From the NCBI GenBank assembly GCA_004352715.1, contig SCFE01000120.1, positions 764,613-828,612 of the forward strand: DNA of 64,000 bases, in the 5' to 3' direction. Position 1 is the first letter of the stretch. Every line of letters begins with the position of its first letter. This document shows positions 21,887 through 34,052 of the stretch, piece after piece. The position numbers and the translations under genes were made by a program. The notes beneath the pieces were generated by a model that did not search any database, was not told the DNA's origin, and was given only the letters and a program-made list of their open reading frames with translations. This DNA is from Hofstenia miamia (lineage: Eukaryota > Xenacoelomorpha > Acoela).

Positions 21887-22197
21887 GCCGAGTTTTCGAG
21901 TATTCAGAATGTTAAGAACTCGAACGAGCTAGCAAATATCAATCGGAAAAACTCGGAAGTGAAATCATCATTACTCGAACTCGATCACTCGGAAATGCCG
22001 TAAAAATTGAAAACATTTTCAATTACTTTTTAGCATACAAAACTCGAAATATTTGTAAACTAAATTATATTTTACTCTTAAAAAACTAGGAATAAAAAAA
22101 AGCTTAATGGAACTAGGAATTCTCTCAAAAAATACTCGAACTCGAACTCAAAAACTCGAACTCAGAGTGAGTAACTCGGACTCGACTCAAAAACCCT
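21887..22197. mobile_element. non-autonomous hAT-like element rich in ACTCGA
   Basis: A block dominated by CGAACTCGA-type words lies between two copies of GAATTCAA (21879-21886, 22198-22205), an 8-base duplication as made by hAT transposases. The right end, inverted, reads AGGGTTTTTGAGTCGAG; the left starts GCCGAGTTTTCGAG, an imperfect match. Confidence 0.5.
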
Positions 22198-22904
22198 GAA
22201 TTCAAAAAAAAATAAATAATCAACAAGAAATCTACTAGATAAGATAAGATATTCTTTATTCAGATAATATATTCAATTACAAGACCGGTTATTATCTGAT
22301 TAGCGTCAAGAATGATAACAAATAACTATAATATTTACAAAAAATATCAATGCTACAAAATCTGTTCTGTTCAGGCTATGGAAATAAAATTGCCTTATTG
22401 CATAATCTTTATTGTAAAATTTGAATCCTAGCTATAGTTTACCCAAAATGAATTTTTCTTTCAACATAAACGCTTTCTTTTAAACCTTATTGCACTCTTA
22501 ATCATTTAAATTTCATTTGATAATCGATTCCAATTGCGAATTGCAACATTAATAAAAGACTGTTGCTTGATTTTTTTACGAAATTTAATGCTAGTATAAT
22601 GATTAGTTCTTATATTGCGCTTAGGAAAAAAAGTTTGGAAATGATATTGAATTGTAAGGAGGTAGTTGATTTGTTATTCTTAAGACTTGATTACAATATT
22701 AAAAACAAAAAGTTGATTTGGAAACAGCATGGATAACGGAATGTAATTTCTTGATTTGGAGGATTGTCCCTAAGAAGCATTTAATGCCCATTTTAATTGT
22801 ATTGTAAGTTTTTTACTAATGATTCCTTTAAATTTGAAAAAAGTGTATTTGCATAAATAAAATGACTCATGACTAAAGCATGAAATAATTAAATTGAAAT
22901 GAAA

Positions 22905-23335
22905 TGAAATCTACATTTAGAGTTGCTTTTTACAATATAAAATACTGTTCAAAAATCTAAATAGCACCAAACAATAGAAATAAAGGAACAAAACAAATAC
23001 AAAAACCACACATACAAAAATAATATTTACAAAAATAATTACAATTACTAGATTGGGCTACGGCAAATTTAGGTTTGATGCCGTCTATTGATTAATCACT
23101 ATAATTATAAAATTTAAAACTTCGCCATTTCTATTATCCAAACAATCACTATTAGGAATATCAAACAAATTAAGCGCATGGACAGATTTCATTTAACATT
23201 TGAAATTTACGCCCTTTAAGTAAGTGTGCATATTATTAATTTTGTAAATATACATGTATATTAGTTTGTAGAGTTTGTTTGTTTGTTTTGTTTATTTTAG
23301 CAATAAAATTTGCTTGACTCTTATGTGTTGAGAAA
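22905..23335 (+). mobile_element. LINE 3'-end debris inside copy A
   Basis: The right edge AGCAATAAAATTTGCTTGAC matches the 3' ends at 21.84 and 46.21 kb. The left 45 bases match 62541-62594. It contains no readable frame. Confidence 0.45.
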
Positions 23336-25269
23336 TGAATTTTTCAATTATTTTCTTGTTATATGGAAGATGCCTAATTTTTAGGTTTCTATGATTATGC
23401 CTAAGCAATATTTGAGAGGAGATAAACTTGGATTTGTGGTATGGAACAATATTTTTAAATATTTTAAAGAAAGTAGTAAATATATTTTTATAAATAATGC
23501 ATTGTGGATTTAGAAAAGTTTTAGTTAATTTCTTGATTTCTGTTATATAAATGATTAACTGCTATATTTATAGCCCATCATATTTGGACATTGAATGTAT
23601 TCAAAAGTTGCTGATTTATTTTGTTATGCAGTATGTTTCCATAATTAAAATGAATTAGTATTAATATGTGAATTAATTGAATTTTTGCTGTGGTTGGAAG
23701 CTGTTGTGATACATTGCTAAGAGCCTTAATTGAAATAGCCACTTTCTTAATAACACTAGTTATTTGTTTTGTAAAATTAAGTTGAGAATCAAAAAATGAC
23801 ACCTATAAATTTAAAAGAATTACCTTGTTCTAAGTATGTGTCATTAAATTTCAATTTGAATTGTGAACTATTTGTGAAATTATTGTTAGATTTTGGTCTA
23901 ATTAAGCAAAATTGAGTTTTAGATGGGTTTATTCTTAGTTTTATTTATAGCAATTTCATGAGACTTATGTGAACTAAATAGTATAGTATCATCAGCATAT
24001 TGTATAACATTACATGTGGCATTATTGTACAAATCATTTACTACATACATATTGAATAGTAACGGTCCCAAAATTGTTCCTTGTGGAACACCATTTTTAA
24101 TATAAATCCAGTCAGAAAGAATTCCATTTATTTTAACTCTTTGTTTACGATTATGGAGATAGCTGCATATTAGGTCTGCACTTTTGTCTGAGGAGGCCAG
24201 AATTTTTGTTTTTTAATTAGTATGTGGTGGTCGATGGAGTCACATGCTTTTGATAAATCTAGGCATGCAACTGCTGAACACTCATCAATATTTATGCTAT
24301 TTCTCCAATTTTCTTTAGCTGTTAACAAGGCATCATTTGTAGAAATATATTTACGAAAACCATATTGATTTTGAGAGTACAGATTATGTTTACATAAATG
24401 TTCATTAATTTGATTGAAAAGAAGTCTTTCAAAAATCTTAAAAATTGGCGATGCAACAGAAATCGGTCTATAGTTCAAACAATCTTTTGGGTCATCTTTT
24501 TTAAATAATGGAGTAATATTTGCCAATTTTAATTGGTCAGGAAAAGTCGAATGTCTAATGCACGCGTTTATGATGTATGAAAGTGGCTCAGCTATTATAT
24601 CTGGAGCAATTTTTAGAGACCAAGTAGAGATAAATGGAGGGACCACTATGTTTATATCTTAAAGATTGAATAGATTTGATAATTTCAAACCTAGTCACGA
24701 ATCTGAAAGAGAAAGGCAGGGCTATAGGTTGAACTTGATTGATCTTAAAGGTAGCTTTTACTTCATCAAAATTGCCTAAGTTGCAAAATACTTCATTAAA
24801 TATGTTATTGTTAGTTATTTCCTTTTCTTTATAATTTATTTTTTCGACTTTTTTATTTTTTATTTGTTTCCTATTTAGTAAACTATTTATAAAGTCCCAC
24901 CTACCTTTTTGAGAAGAGATGTTTCGATATTCAGAACGGCAATATTTGTTGTAGGCTTTTCGTTTTATAAGCATTATATTTGTTTGCAGTTTCAGAATTT
25001 TTGTATTCCTTCCATTTAGATTTCTTTTGTTTAATTAACTCTAAGCATTTTGTATGAATCCATGGCTTAGAGATTTCTTAGACACATTATCAAATTTTTT
25101 CAGCGCGAAAATTTTTCCTTTCAGGGTAACAAATATCTAAAGAGAATAAAAATTTTTTATTAAAGTTGCTAAGCATTTCATTTGATGTTTGTGAAGAGTA
25201 AATTCTACTCAAATTTTCAGTTTTTAAATTATTTTTAAGTTTTAAGACATTTTCGTCTGACATTTCTTT

Positions 25270-25500
25270 TTTAACAACAACAACATATATTTAAGTTCTC
25301 ATGTACATATACATGTATTAAGTTTACAAACATATGAACAACATAAATAGTTATGACAGTAAATGTTTGTTTCTTGGCTACGTTTATAAATTACATATAA
25401 CTTAATAAATATTTTTACTTATTCTTGAGTTGCACATCTTATTCTATAATTAGTCAGATAATTGATATTTTGTTAGATAATCGATATTTTATTAGAATAA
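25270..25500 (-). mobile_element. 3'-end fragment of the copy B LINE family
   Basis: About 230 bases matching 26370-26600, beginning on the plus strand with AACAACAACAACATATAT. On the minus strand this is a 3' UTR ending in a (GTT)n tail. It is a severely 5'-truncated insertion into copy A. Confidence 0.6.
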
Positions 25501-26363
25501 TTTATTATAAGGCAATGGTCAGAGTAGAGAAATTCAGAACAAATGTATTTATATAAAGATTCATTTTCTGAAACCATAAAATAATCAATCGAAGTTTGGC
25601 TATTTGCAGAAATTCTGGATGAAATGCATTGATTTGGTAGTAAAATGTTGAAAATTGAAAGGAAATTTTGTAACTTAATTTTTTCAGCTATTTTAAAAAG
25701 TTCAAATTCAAGTCGCCCATTAACATTATATTTGTGTTATGACTTGAGGCTGTAAAGACTTCATTTTGGATTTATGCAAAGAATTTGTTCGAATGAGCTT
25801 TGTTTGGACAATATGATATATTAAGAAGCTTTCTGCTACTGCAATTAAGCGGCTCTTGGACGTCAACCCAAAAACTTTCATTTGTGCTATTGGTTGAAAT
25901 GTTTTTGTGAAGTTTAGGTTTTAGTTTTTTATCAATTAAAAACATCCTCCTTTTGCTTTACTGTAATATTAAGTTTGATTTCTATCTGTTCTGAATAGTT
26001 TAAATTTATGATTATCAATTGACCAAGGAGAATTTTACCCTAAGGACAAAATTTGAGCCAAATTTTTGTACGAATTGTTTGTATTCATTATTTTTCGAAG
26101 AAGGGTTTTGGAAGTTAATATGAATATATTTAGTCGAATTAATTGATTGTACTATATTAATGCGTGCATTCGCCTACTTTGTTTGGTATTGTAGGACCAG
26201 TATTAGGTTCAATTCCGGCCATTATTACTAACTTATTTAAAAAGAGGAAATATTGCTCTGTCAATTTTTTATTTATTGTACGAAATAGTTTATACGGGTG
26301 ATAAATGTTACGCCTGCCTCTAATGTTGAGCTTTTTATTCAATAATGTAATAATATTTTTAGA

Positions 26364-29300
26364 ATTAGGGAAAACAACAACAACAACATATATTTAAGTT
26401 CTCATGTACATGTATTAAGTTTACAAACTTATTAAGAACATAAATAATGCAACTTTCTTCATATGAGCTTTGTTATGTCAGTAAATGTTTGTTTCTTGGT
26501 TAAGTTTATAAATTATATATAACTTAATAAATATTTTTACTTATTGTTGTTGAGTTGCAATCTTATTCTATAATTAGTCAGATAATTGATATTTTGTTGT
26601 GTAATCATGTTTTTCAACTGCTTCTTAAATATTGTAAAAATTTTTTCACTTCTTGTACTGTAATCCAGTTTGTTCCATAGTGATATTGAATAATTTAGGA
26701 ATCCGTTCTTCATTACTTTTCTATTACACTTAGTTTTACCAAATGTAATTGTTCTTTGATTTAAATGATTAGAAATGTTCGATTTTCTTTTCCAAAATAT
26801 CGATAAACAAGAATAATTATGAAAAATACCCAGGGCTAACTATTATAGTTTGCGCCCAATTGTTAATATAATAATAAGAAAATTTACCGTTAGTAAAATA
26901 GTCTTAAAAAGTTTCGGATTCTTTGAACCTCAGTGGGTGATAGTAGTGGCGGCGTAGAAAGAACTTTTTTATAAGTTTGATGTTGGCGGTGAAGCGCAGG
27001 CGTGTCAAAAATTATTCCGAGGTACTTAAAAGACTCAACCTGTTTTATTTGAATGCCGTTGAAATTAAGTTTGTATCTTGAAGTATCAGTAGATTTAGTT
27101 TTTGATTTAACAATACAGAATTGAGTATTTAGTGGATTTACTCTTAGTTTTATAGAGGCAAAATATTTAGCAAGAGAAGCACAGTTTGTTTCGAGAGTTT
27201 GAACCGCTTTTTCGGGAAATTTATTAGAATGAAATAATATTGTGTCATCTGCATATTGCATAACGTCACATGTTACTTGCTCGGACAAATCATTTATGTA
27301 AATATTAAATAATAACGGACCCAAAATTGTACCCTGTGGAACCCCATTTTTAGTGCATACCCAATCTGAAAAAGATTCATTAATTTTAACTCTTTGCATG
27401 CGATTGTATAAGTAACTGGAGATAAGACCTATGCTGTCATTAGAAAAACCTAGAATTTTAATTTTTTGTAGTAAGATACTGNNNNNNNNNNNNNNNNNNN
27501 NNNNNNNNNNNNNNNNNNNNNNNNNNNNNNNNNNNNNNNNNNNNNNNNNNNNNNNNNNNNNNNNNNNNNNNNNNNNNNNNNNNNNNNNNNNNNNNNNNNN
27601 NNNNNNNNNNNNNNNNNNNNNNNNNNNNNNNNNNNNNNNNNNNNNNNNNNNNNNNNNNNNNNNNNNNNNNNNNNNNNNNNNNNNNNNNNNNNNNNNNNNN
27701 NNNNNNNNNNNNNNNNNNNNNNNNNNNNNNNNNNNNNNNNNNNNNNNNNNNNNNNNNNNNNNNNNNNNNNNNNNNNNNNNNNNNNNNNNNNNNNNNNNNN
27801 NNNNNNNNNNNNNNNNNNNNNNNNNNNNNNNNNNNNNNNNNNNNNNNNNNNNNNNNNNNNNNNNNNNNNNNNNNNNNNNNNNNNNNNNNNNNNNNNNNNN
27901 NNNNNNNNNNNNNNNNNNNNNNNNNNNNNNNNNNNNNNNNNNNNNNNNNNNNNNNNNNNNNNNNNNNNNNNNNNNNNNNNNNNNNNNNNNNNNNNNNNNN
28001 NNNNNNNNNNNNNNNNNNNNNNNNNNNNNNNNNNNNNNNNNNNNNNNNNNNNNNNNNNNNNNNNNNNNNNNNNNNNNNNNNNNNNNNNNNNNNNNNNNNN
28101 NNNNNNNNNNNNNNNNNNNNNNNNNNNNNNNNNNNNNNNNNNNNNNNNNNNNNNNNNNNNNNNNNNNNNNNNNNNNNNNNNNNNNNNNNNNNNNNNNNNN
28201 NNNNNNNNNNNNNNNNNNNNNNNNNNNNNNNNNNNNNNNNNNNNNNNNNNNNNNNNNNNNNNNNNNNNNNNNNNNNNNNNNNNNNNNNNNNNNNNNNNNN
28301 NNNNNNNNNNNNNNNNNNNNNNNNNNNNNNNNNNNNNNNNNNNNNNNNNATTATTCTGAGTTTTTTTGGTATTTTCGGATGAAAGAATATATTTTTCTGG
28401 GCAGCATATATCCAAATAGAAAAGTAAAGTTTTTGTAAAATGTGATAGCATTTCATTAGGTGTTAATGATGAATATATCGAATTCCAGTTTTCGATTTTT
28501 AAATACTGTCGAAGTTTTTCGACATTTTCTGTTGATTTTTCTCGTATTTTTATCCAAGATTTAGAGGGTTTACAAACTTTTAGAATATTCGAATAAGTAG
28601 CTATAAGGCAGTGATCTGAGTATGGAAATTCAAAACAAAAATAATTATAAGACGAAGAATTTTCTGATATCATGAAATAGTCAATAAGCGTTTTACTATT
28701 AGCAGAAATTCTAGAAGGAATTTTTTTATTTATTAGTGAAATATTGAAAGTATTGAGAAAATTGCCAAGCTTACTTTTTTCGTTATTGTTTAGAAGATTT
28801 ATATTCCAGTCTCCCATTACCATTATATTCGTGTTATAACTCAGAGCAGTAGAAAATTCATCTTCCATTTGTAAGAAAAAGTTATTTATATACGTTTTAT
28901 TTGGACAATAAGAGATATTTAATAATTGACTATTAAAATTTTTTTTGTCTGGGTTTTGAATTTCAACCCAAAGACTTTCATAAGTTGAATCTTTTGCTAT
29001 AATATAGCAGATATTATCTGTCCTAAGTTTTGGTTTGAGTATTTTAGGTATTAAAAACATGACACCACCTCCTTTTGTCTTATTAAAATGAAAAGTTGGA
29101 TTTCTGTCCTTTCTAAATATTTGAAATTTAGAGTTTTGTGAAATTGGTATTCACTTATTCAATTATTANTTTTGGTTTGAGTATTTTAGGTATTAAAAAC
29201 ATGACACCACCTCCTTTTGTCTTATTAAAATGAAAAGTTGGATTTCTGTCCTTTCTAAATATTTTAAATTTAGAGTTATCGATTGACCAGGACGAATTGT

Positions 29301-29530
29301 GATTATCATTTGTAAACCAGGTTTCAGTTATGCCCAGAATAAAGTTTGAATCCAGTTCAGAAATGAATTGTCTAAATTCCGAATTTTTTATTGAGAGATT
29401 CTGAAAATTTATGTGAATATATTTAAAAGAATTAGTTGAATGCATTATGTTTGATAATTCTGAGTATTCATAAATATTATCGGCTTTGGAAGGCCCGGGA
29501 TTAATCTCGATGCCGGATATAAGTAACATT
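26364..29530 (-). pseudogene. APE-type LINE, minus strand, copy B, with gap
   Basis: On the minus strand: a 2A-like SGIEINPGP at 29500; an endonuclease with HINFQNLSIKN, TETWF, the catalytic-region MVMGDWNINLL (about 28810) and SDHCLIATYS; and a gap (N 27482-28349). The RT half at 26890-27399 has NGVPQGTILGPLLFNIYINDL, QYADDTILF and FKYLGIIFD. The 3' UTR ends in a (GTT)n tail at about 26372. The frames are long, so this copy is younger than copy A. It includes an apparent assembly repeat at 29030/29171. Confidence 0.85.
27482..28349. other. assembly gap inside LINE copy B
   Basis: 868 N. The flanking coding sense on both sides is the same LINE, so the gap should contain its RT fingers region. 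Confidence 0.9.
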
Positions 29531-30023
29531 ATTGTTAGTACTAGAAAGCATCCCTATTTCATATTGACAGAGAATAAATGTTCAGCTACCTGTGATATTG
29601 TTTTAATACTCATTGCCATGCGCTTTAAATTTTTTTTACTTGCAGCTTGTATGTAAAAATTGAGTCAATAGTTATGCTTAGATATTGAAAGATTTTTTAG
29701 TAGATAGGAGAAAGGCATTAATTGAAACTATGACTGCCAAAAAAATCGTCTCCCAATGAGAGCAATCAACAACGATATCATATTGCCAATGCTACCCGTT
29801 AAAGATTGAAAGTATCGTATTTGCGTAGAATTCCAATATGAATTAGGGACTATATCCGGGTAGAAATTCAAACTTGCTCATAATCGGTACAGTTAAATGT
29901 CTGGTTCAGATATATTCGCGTACGAAATTCTAATTCTCTATTAAATAAATTCTTTAAAACAACATATATAATATTACAACATTGCTGTAGGAAGTATTAA
30001 GGTACTTAACTTAATGCATCTAT

Positions 30024-30560
30024 ATAAGATAAGATAAGATAAGATAAGACAATCTTTATTAAGAGAAGGTAAAGCAATTAATACAAACTGATGGCTTCTC
30101 AAAATAGCGTCATTAAAAATAAAAATAAAACAAAATCATACTATTTACAAACCTATACATTGCTAAGAAGGCTAAGAATAAGTCTACATTCTAGTAATTG
30201 TGTAATTGCTATTATAGAATTTTCAAGTTGTTTATTGTGGCATTGCAGTTTATTACTCACATATAAGTATCACTAGAGCTTGATCAATGACTATATATTT
30301 TTTGCGTCTCCTTTTTATAAATGCTTGAAGAGATAAATAAATTATTGGCTTTATGGACAAATTGATGAATTCTGTTTAAAAGTGTGTTGTATCTGTAGTC
30401 GAGTCTTAATCAATTAGCACATATATTGCAAAAGGTGTTTTTATGGAAATTGCTATATACTGTCAAGTAATGTGCCTAAGAATTAATAAATGTTCAAGCA
30501 TTTTTTTCTGCTGATCTGATAATCTGAATGTAATCAATAAAATTAAGTTTTGAGGTGTAA
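30024..30560 (-). mobile_element. LINE 3' end with (TCTTA)n tail
   Basis: On the minus strand the sequence ends AATAAAGATTGTCTTATC followed by about five TCTTA units (30024-30050), the same tail type as copy A. Upstream is old, unreadable LINE-like DNA; the left limit is a guess. Confidence 0.4.
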
Positions 30561-30955
30561 GCCTTTGATCAAAAACCTTTTTGTTTGAATTGTTTTTTTC
30601 ATTTTCACTTTTCGTGTTTTGTTCTTGATGATGTCTTCCCAATGATTTTCTTTTGAAATTTTTATCTGTTTTTGTGCCAAAGAGAAAGTGAGAATAATGG
30701 CTTGTTTTCAGATATCACAGATCATAATTATTTATTAAATAATTATGTGTTAATATCAGGTTAGGGAGTATGTACACTCATATTGATAAATATGTAGTGA
30801 ACAATGCTTTGCTATTCTGCGTTGTAATAAGCAAACAAATATTAAAAAAGTCAAATAAAAAATATTTGAGAAATAGACAGCTTATGAATAAATTGAAATA
30901 AAGTTGTACAGTACATCTCTGATGTTGTGAATCATTTAACAAAATATTTCTTGCT

Positions 30956-31516
30956 ACAAAATATTTCTGTCGCGCGATGGCGTACGAAAATTGATTTCGG
31001 TTGCTATATAAATACATAGCATAAAAATATTTTTAGCAATTGCTTCAAATTGGCCAACATTTTTATACCGTGACGAAATCTTTCTGCCTCGTGAATCAAT
31101 ACGCATTGTAGTGCTGTCTTTCTTTAAAGGAAATGTTTGCTAGATTTTGTTGCAATTTGCGTTTTATTCGCCCATATATTTTCTTGAGAAGTCATAGAAA
31201 AAAGTATTTTTAGCGATTTTTATGCTGTCACGAAATCAGACCAATTTAGAGAAATCGCTAAAAATACTTTTTTATATGCATTCTTAAGAAAATATTTGTG
31301 TAATGAAATGGAAATTGACCCAAAATCTAACAAACATTTCCTTTGAAGAAAGGCAGCACTACAATGCGCCTTTCTTCATGATGCGAAAGATTTCGTGACG
31401 GCATAAAAATGCCGGCCAATTTAGAGCAATTCCTAAAAATATTTTTTAAGCCATGTATTAAGATGGCACGCGAAATCAATTTTCGTACGCCATCGCGCGA
31501 CAGAAATATTTCGTGT
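30956..31516. mobile_element. 561-base foldback element with long inverted arms
   Basis: The ends ACAAAATATTTCTGTCGCG and its inverted match (31498-31516) start arms that pair over most of their about 270 bases. Paired words include CGCGCGATGGCGTACGAAAA, CGTGACGAAATCTTTC and AGCACTACAATGCG. The centre (31200-31275) is a second hairpin built on AAAAATACTTTTTT. It has no coding frame. A degenerate relative of the terminus lies at about 15695-15760. Confidence 0.75.
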
Positions 31517-31859
31517 AATGCCTACCCATATGCAGTACGCAACAAAATAATTTCCTCACAAAAGAAAGACATATCTCGCTTACAAAATACTATTTGACAA
31601 AGTTATAAGGAATAAAACAATTAAAAAATTCTATGTCAATTCTATCTTTGGGAAGTGAGGCGTCCTCTTCAATGGAATGTGTTACTACGATTTATATTCT
31701 TTCCTCAGAAATACCTAAATCATGATCATAAAAAGTCATTGTAACAACATATATTTTAAATTATACTATCAGACACTACCTGAATTGCAGAGAATTTTGG
31801 AATAAATCTTGAAAATATATTTCTGAATTGCTTTACCTGAAATAAATGCTATATAATTT

Positions 31860-32242
31860 TTAAATAAGTTAACACATGGAACTTATCAAGATTGAAGACA
31901 GTCTTGTAGAAATAGAAATCATAATTATGATTACCTAACGCCATCTTATGAAATAAAATGAAATAATTAAAAATTTTAAAATTAATAGTTACTAAAGATA
32001 CTTTGTTAATAAAGTAATAAAGCGAAAGGAAGAGACGATAATTTAACAGAATTAAAAAATAATTGACTTGATGCGCATAGCTTTCAGATTCATCTAGGTA
32101 TAAATTTAAGAAAAACCTAGTTGATTTTATCGAAGTATCCCGCACTCGCATAATCATGTCATTTGAGAAATCCATAAGAAAATCTAAAAAATTCAACAAA
32201 AACACCGCAGGTGCAGGATGTACGCCCATTTTTAAATTCCAC
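31860..32242 (-). pseudogene. reverse transcriptase fragment (MGxxxAP type)
   Basis: The open frame reads KMGVHPAPAVFLLNFLDFLMDF, whose M-G-x3-A-P...L...D-F spacing equals the RT motif MGTNCAP...DF of a family common in invertebrates. The expected RYxDD region is replaced by RFFLNLYLDES. GT/AG sites around it (TTTAG at 32245, AAAG|GTATC at 32006) could instead make it an exon of an unknown membrane protein. Confidence 0.35.
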
Positions 32243-32249
32243 ACTAAAT

Positions 32250-34050
32250 AGATGTGGTCTTTTTAAAAAAACCCACTGAAGCTGAAGCAACTAAACTTTC
32301 TTTGAAACACAACTTGGAGGAATCCAAAACAAACTAACACAATTTACATAAATAGTTGGTGACTTCAGGTCACTAGTTCTAAAATTGCATAAATAAGTCA
32401 AAGTTCAACTCTCGCTCAGTTGGCTCAAACCATTAATTCTCAAGGAGAAAAACATAATGATTATTGCACTAAAAGAATGGCTGTCGACTGAAGCCCACGT
32501 TAAAACAAATTCAAATTGCGAGCTGTGCTACACCGATGTTGAAAACTATACCGACTGGTCAATTTATATCAGTCTTTCGCATCGTTGTTTCAGCTAATAG
32601 AATAACCAAATGCTTAAATGATGAAAACCCTGCTTGACTATTTCATTGTTGCGCATTCAACTAAAACTGTTTCCAAAGTTTGTCTATCACAAAAGTTCAT
32701 AATGCAGATGAGAAATGGCGTGTTTAATGATTCAGAATTGGGTAATTAAAAAATGATGAAAAGTTTGTTTCTGCAAGATGCTAAAATCATTGGAAAGTTT
32801 TTGTAAATGTTTGTTCATTATGCATTTGGTTCTTAAAAATAGTTGTTGATTGCTGGTTAGAATGAGTCGACAGCTAAATTAAAAGCTTTAACATTTTTTA
32901 GGCAAAAGAACGTTCACAAAAAATTGTTGTATAATTTTGGTTAAAAATGCAAGCTCGAGCCCAAAAACTTTAGCTAAGAAATATAAATATGACTAGTTAC
33001 AAAACCATAGTAATTTTTATTCGGAAATTGCGTTTACAATTTCTCGTGCAGAGAGACTGTCTTTTTGGGGGAATTATAATAGAGGCTTCCAAATTTATTC
33101 TTTCTGGTGGAATAATTTAGTAATATGGTGGAAAAAATTTAGTAACATTAAATTTTTTTGTGTACTCTTCAGACGATTTTCAATCTGAAATTAAGGTTTC
33201 AGTGTAGAATTACAGTTAATAATTACAACCAGCAAGAGGTCTGGGCTTGCTGTATAAAAAATAATGGATCAAGGTCGACCTAGGTTCAAGTACAAGGTTA
33301 TATATAGAGCTCGTTTGGGCATATATATTAAAGAGCAGGGTGAGGAAAAACTAAACATAAAAATGTTAGTCGAACATGTGTGGACAGTCCAACAGGATAT
33401 GAAACATTTTAATTCAAATCAAATTGTTTTTGAATCATACTAAGCTTTTTCTGTTGTTGATTATATTAACTTTCCTAATGCAAATGAACATATTATTTGT
33501 TTTTCTTTTCAATATGTTGACTTGCACTTTCAAATATAACTTACAAACACCAAAGCAATGAACCTGTTCAAATATTGAACAGGCGAATTAAAAATTGTGT
33601 CTAAAACTTTACCTGTGTTATTAATTCCTAGGTAGTTCAGAAAAGTTGTTAGTAGGAATTAAGTGAGGGATGGTATTGAAAAACGATTTTTTGATTACGC
33701 AAATCCTCTTCTAATACTCTCTCTAAAATATAAGCGCACAATCTTGATCTCTGCCAACCTACTCAACCCCATATCAGGCTAACAGTGTACTGTACATGTA
33801 CAAAAACATTAAAAAAATCGAAGATGATGAGGCACATATTCTGCACAACAATTTTTCATCTTCAATGACAAAACAAGATGCAAGTAAAGAATGCCTAAAA
33901 TGTGTTCTAGGCATTTTAGAAAATCTTTCATCTATTATAGCTTGCAGGTGTCTTTTGTATGAAACAACCCCACCATTTCTGAGGTAGCTGTCCCATGTCT
34001 TTCTACATGCAACTTAGTTGCGTATACAGCAATTAAAGAAACAGACATTC
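32250..34050. other. no gene recognised
   Basis: AT-rich DNA. One 63-codon plus frame at 33796-33987 (cysteine-containing, KCVLGILENL) has no recognisable family and no clear splice context. Confidence 0.4.
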
Positions 34051-34052
34051 AT

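Larger units (their letters stand above)
22243..26345 (-). pseudogene. near full-length APE-type LINE, minus strand, copy A
   Basis: Order on the minus strand: a 2A-like MAGIEPNTGP at about 26215, a decayed endonuclease (25540-26130), a linker frame 24588-24974, and RT 24170-24646 with FKKDDPKDCLNYRPISV, NQYGFRK and CLDLSKACDSIDHH. NGVPQGTILGPLLFN follows (about 24085), then YADDT (about 23997) and the thumb 23578-23802. A C-terminal FINVAIRNWNRLS lies near 22545. It ends with AATAAA and a short (TCTTA)n tail at 22243-22262. Several shifts and stops, so inactive. Foreign LINE 3' pieces are nested at about 25270-25500 and 22905-23335. Confidence 0.8.

Noticed and set aside
31770-32244. Two neighbouring segments with GT/AG sites read as exons of a membrane protein
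   Set aside because: The M-G-x3-A-P...D-F spacing matches a reverse transcriptase motif better than any membrane family I know; splice sites in AT-rich DNA arise easily by chance. Kept only as a low-confidence RT relic.
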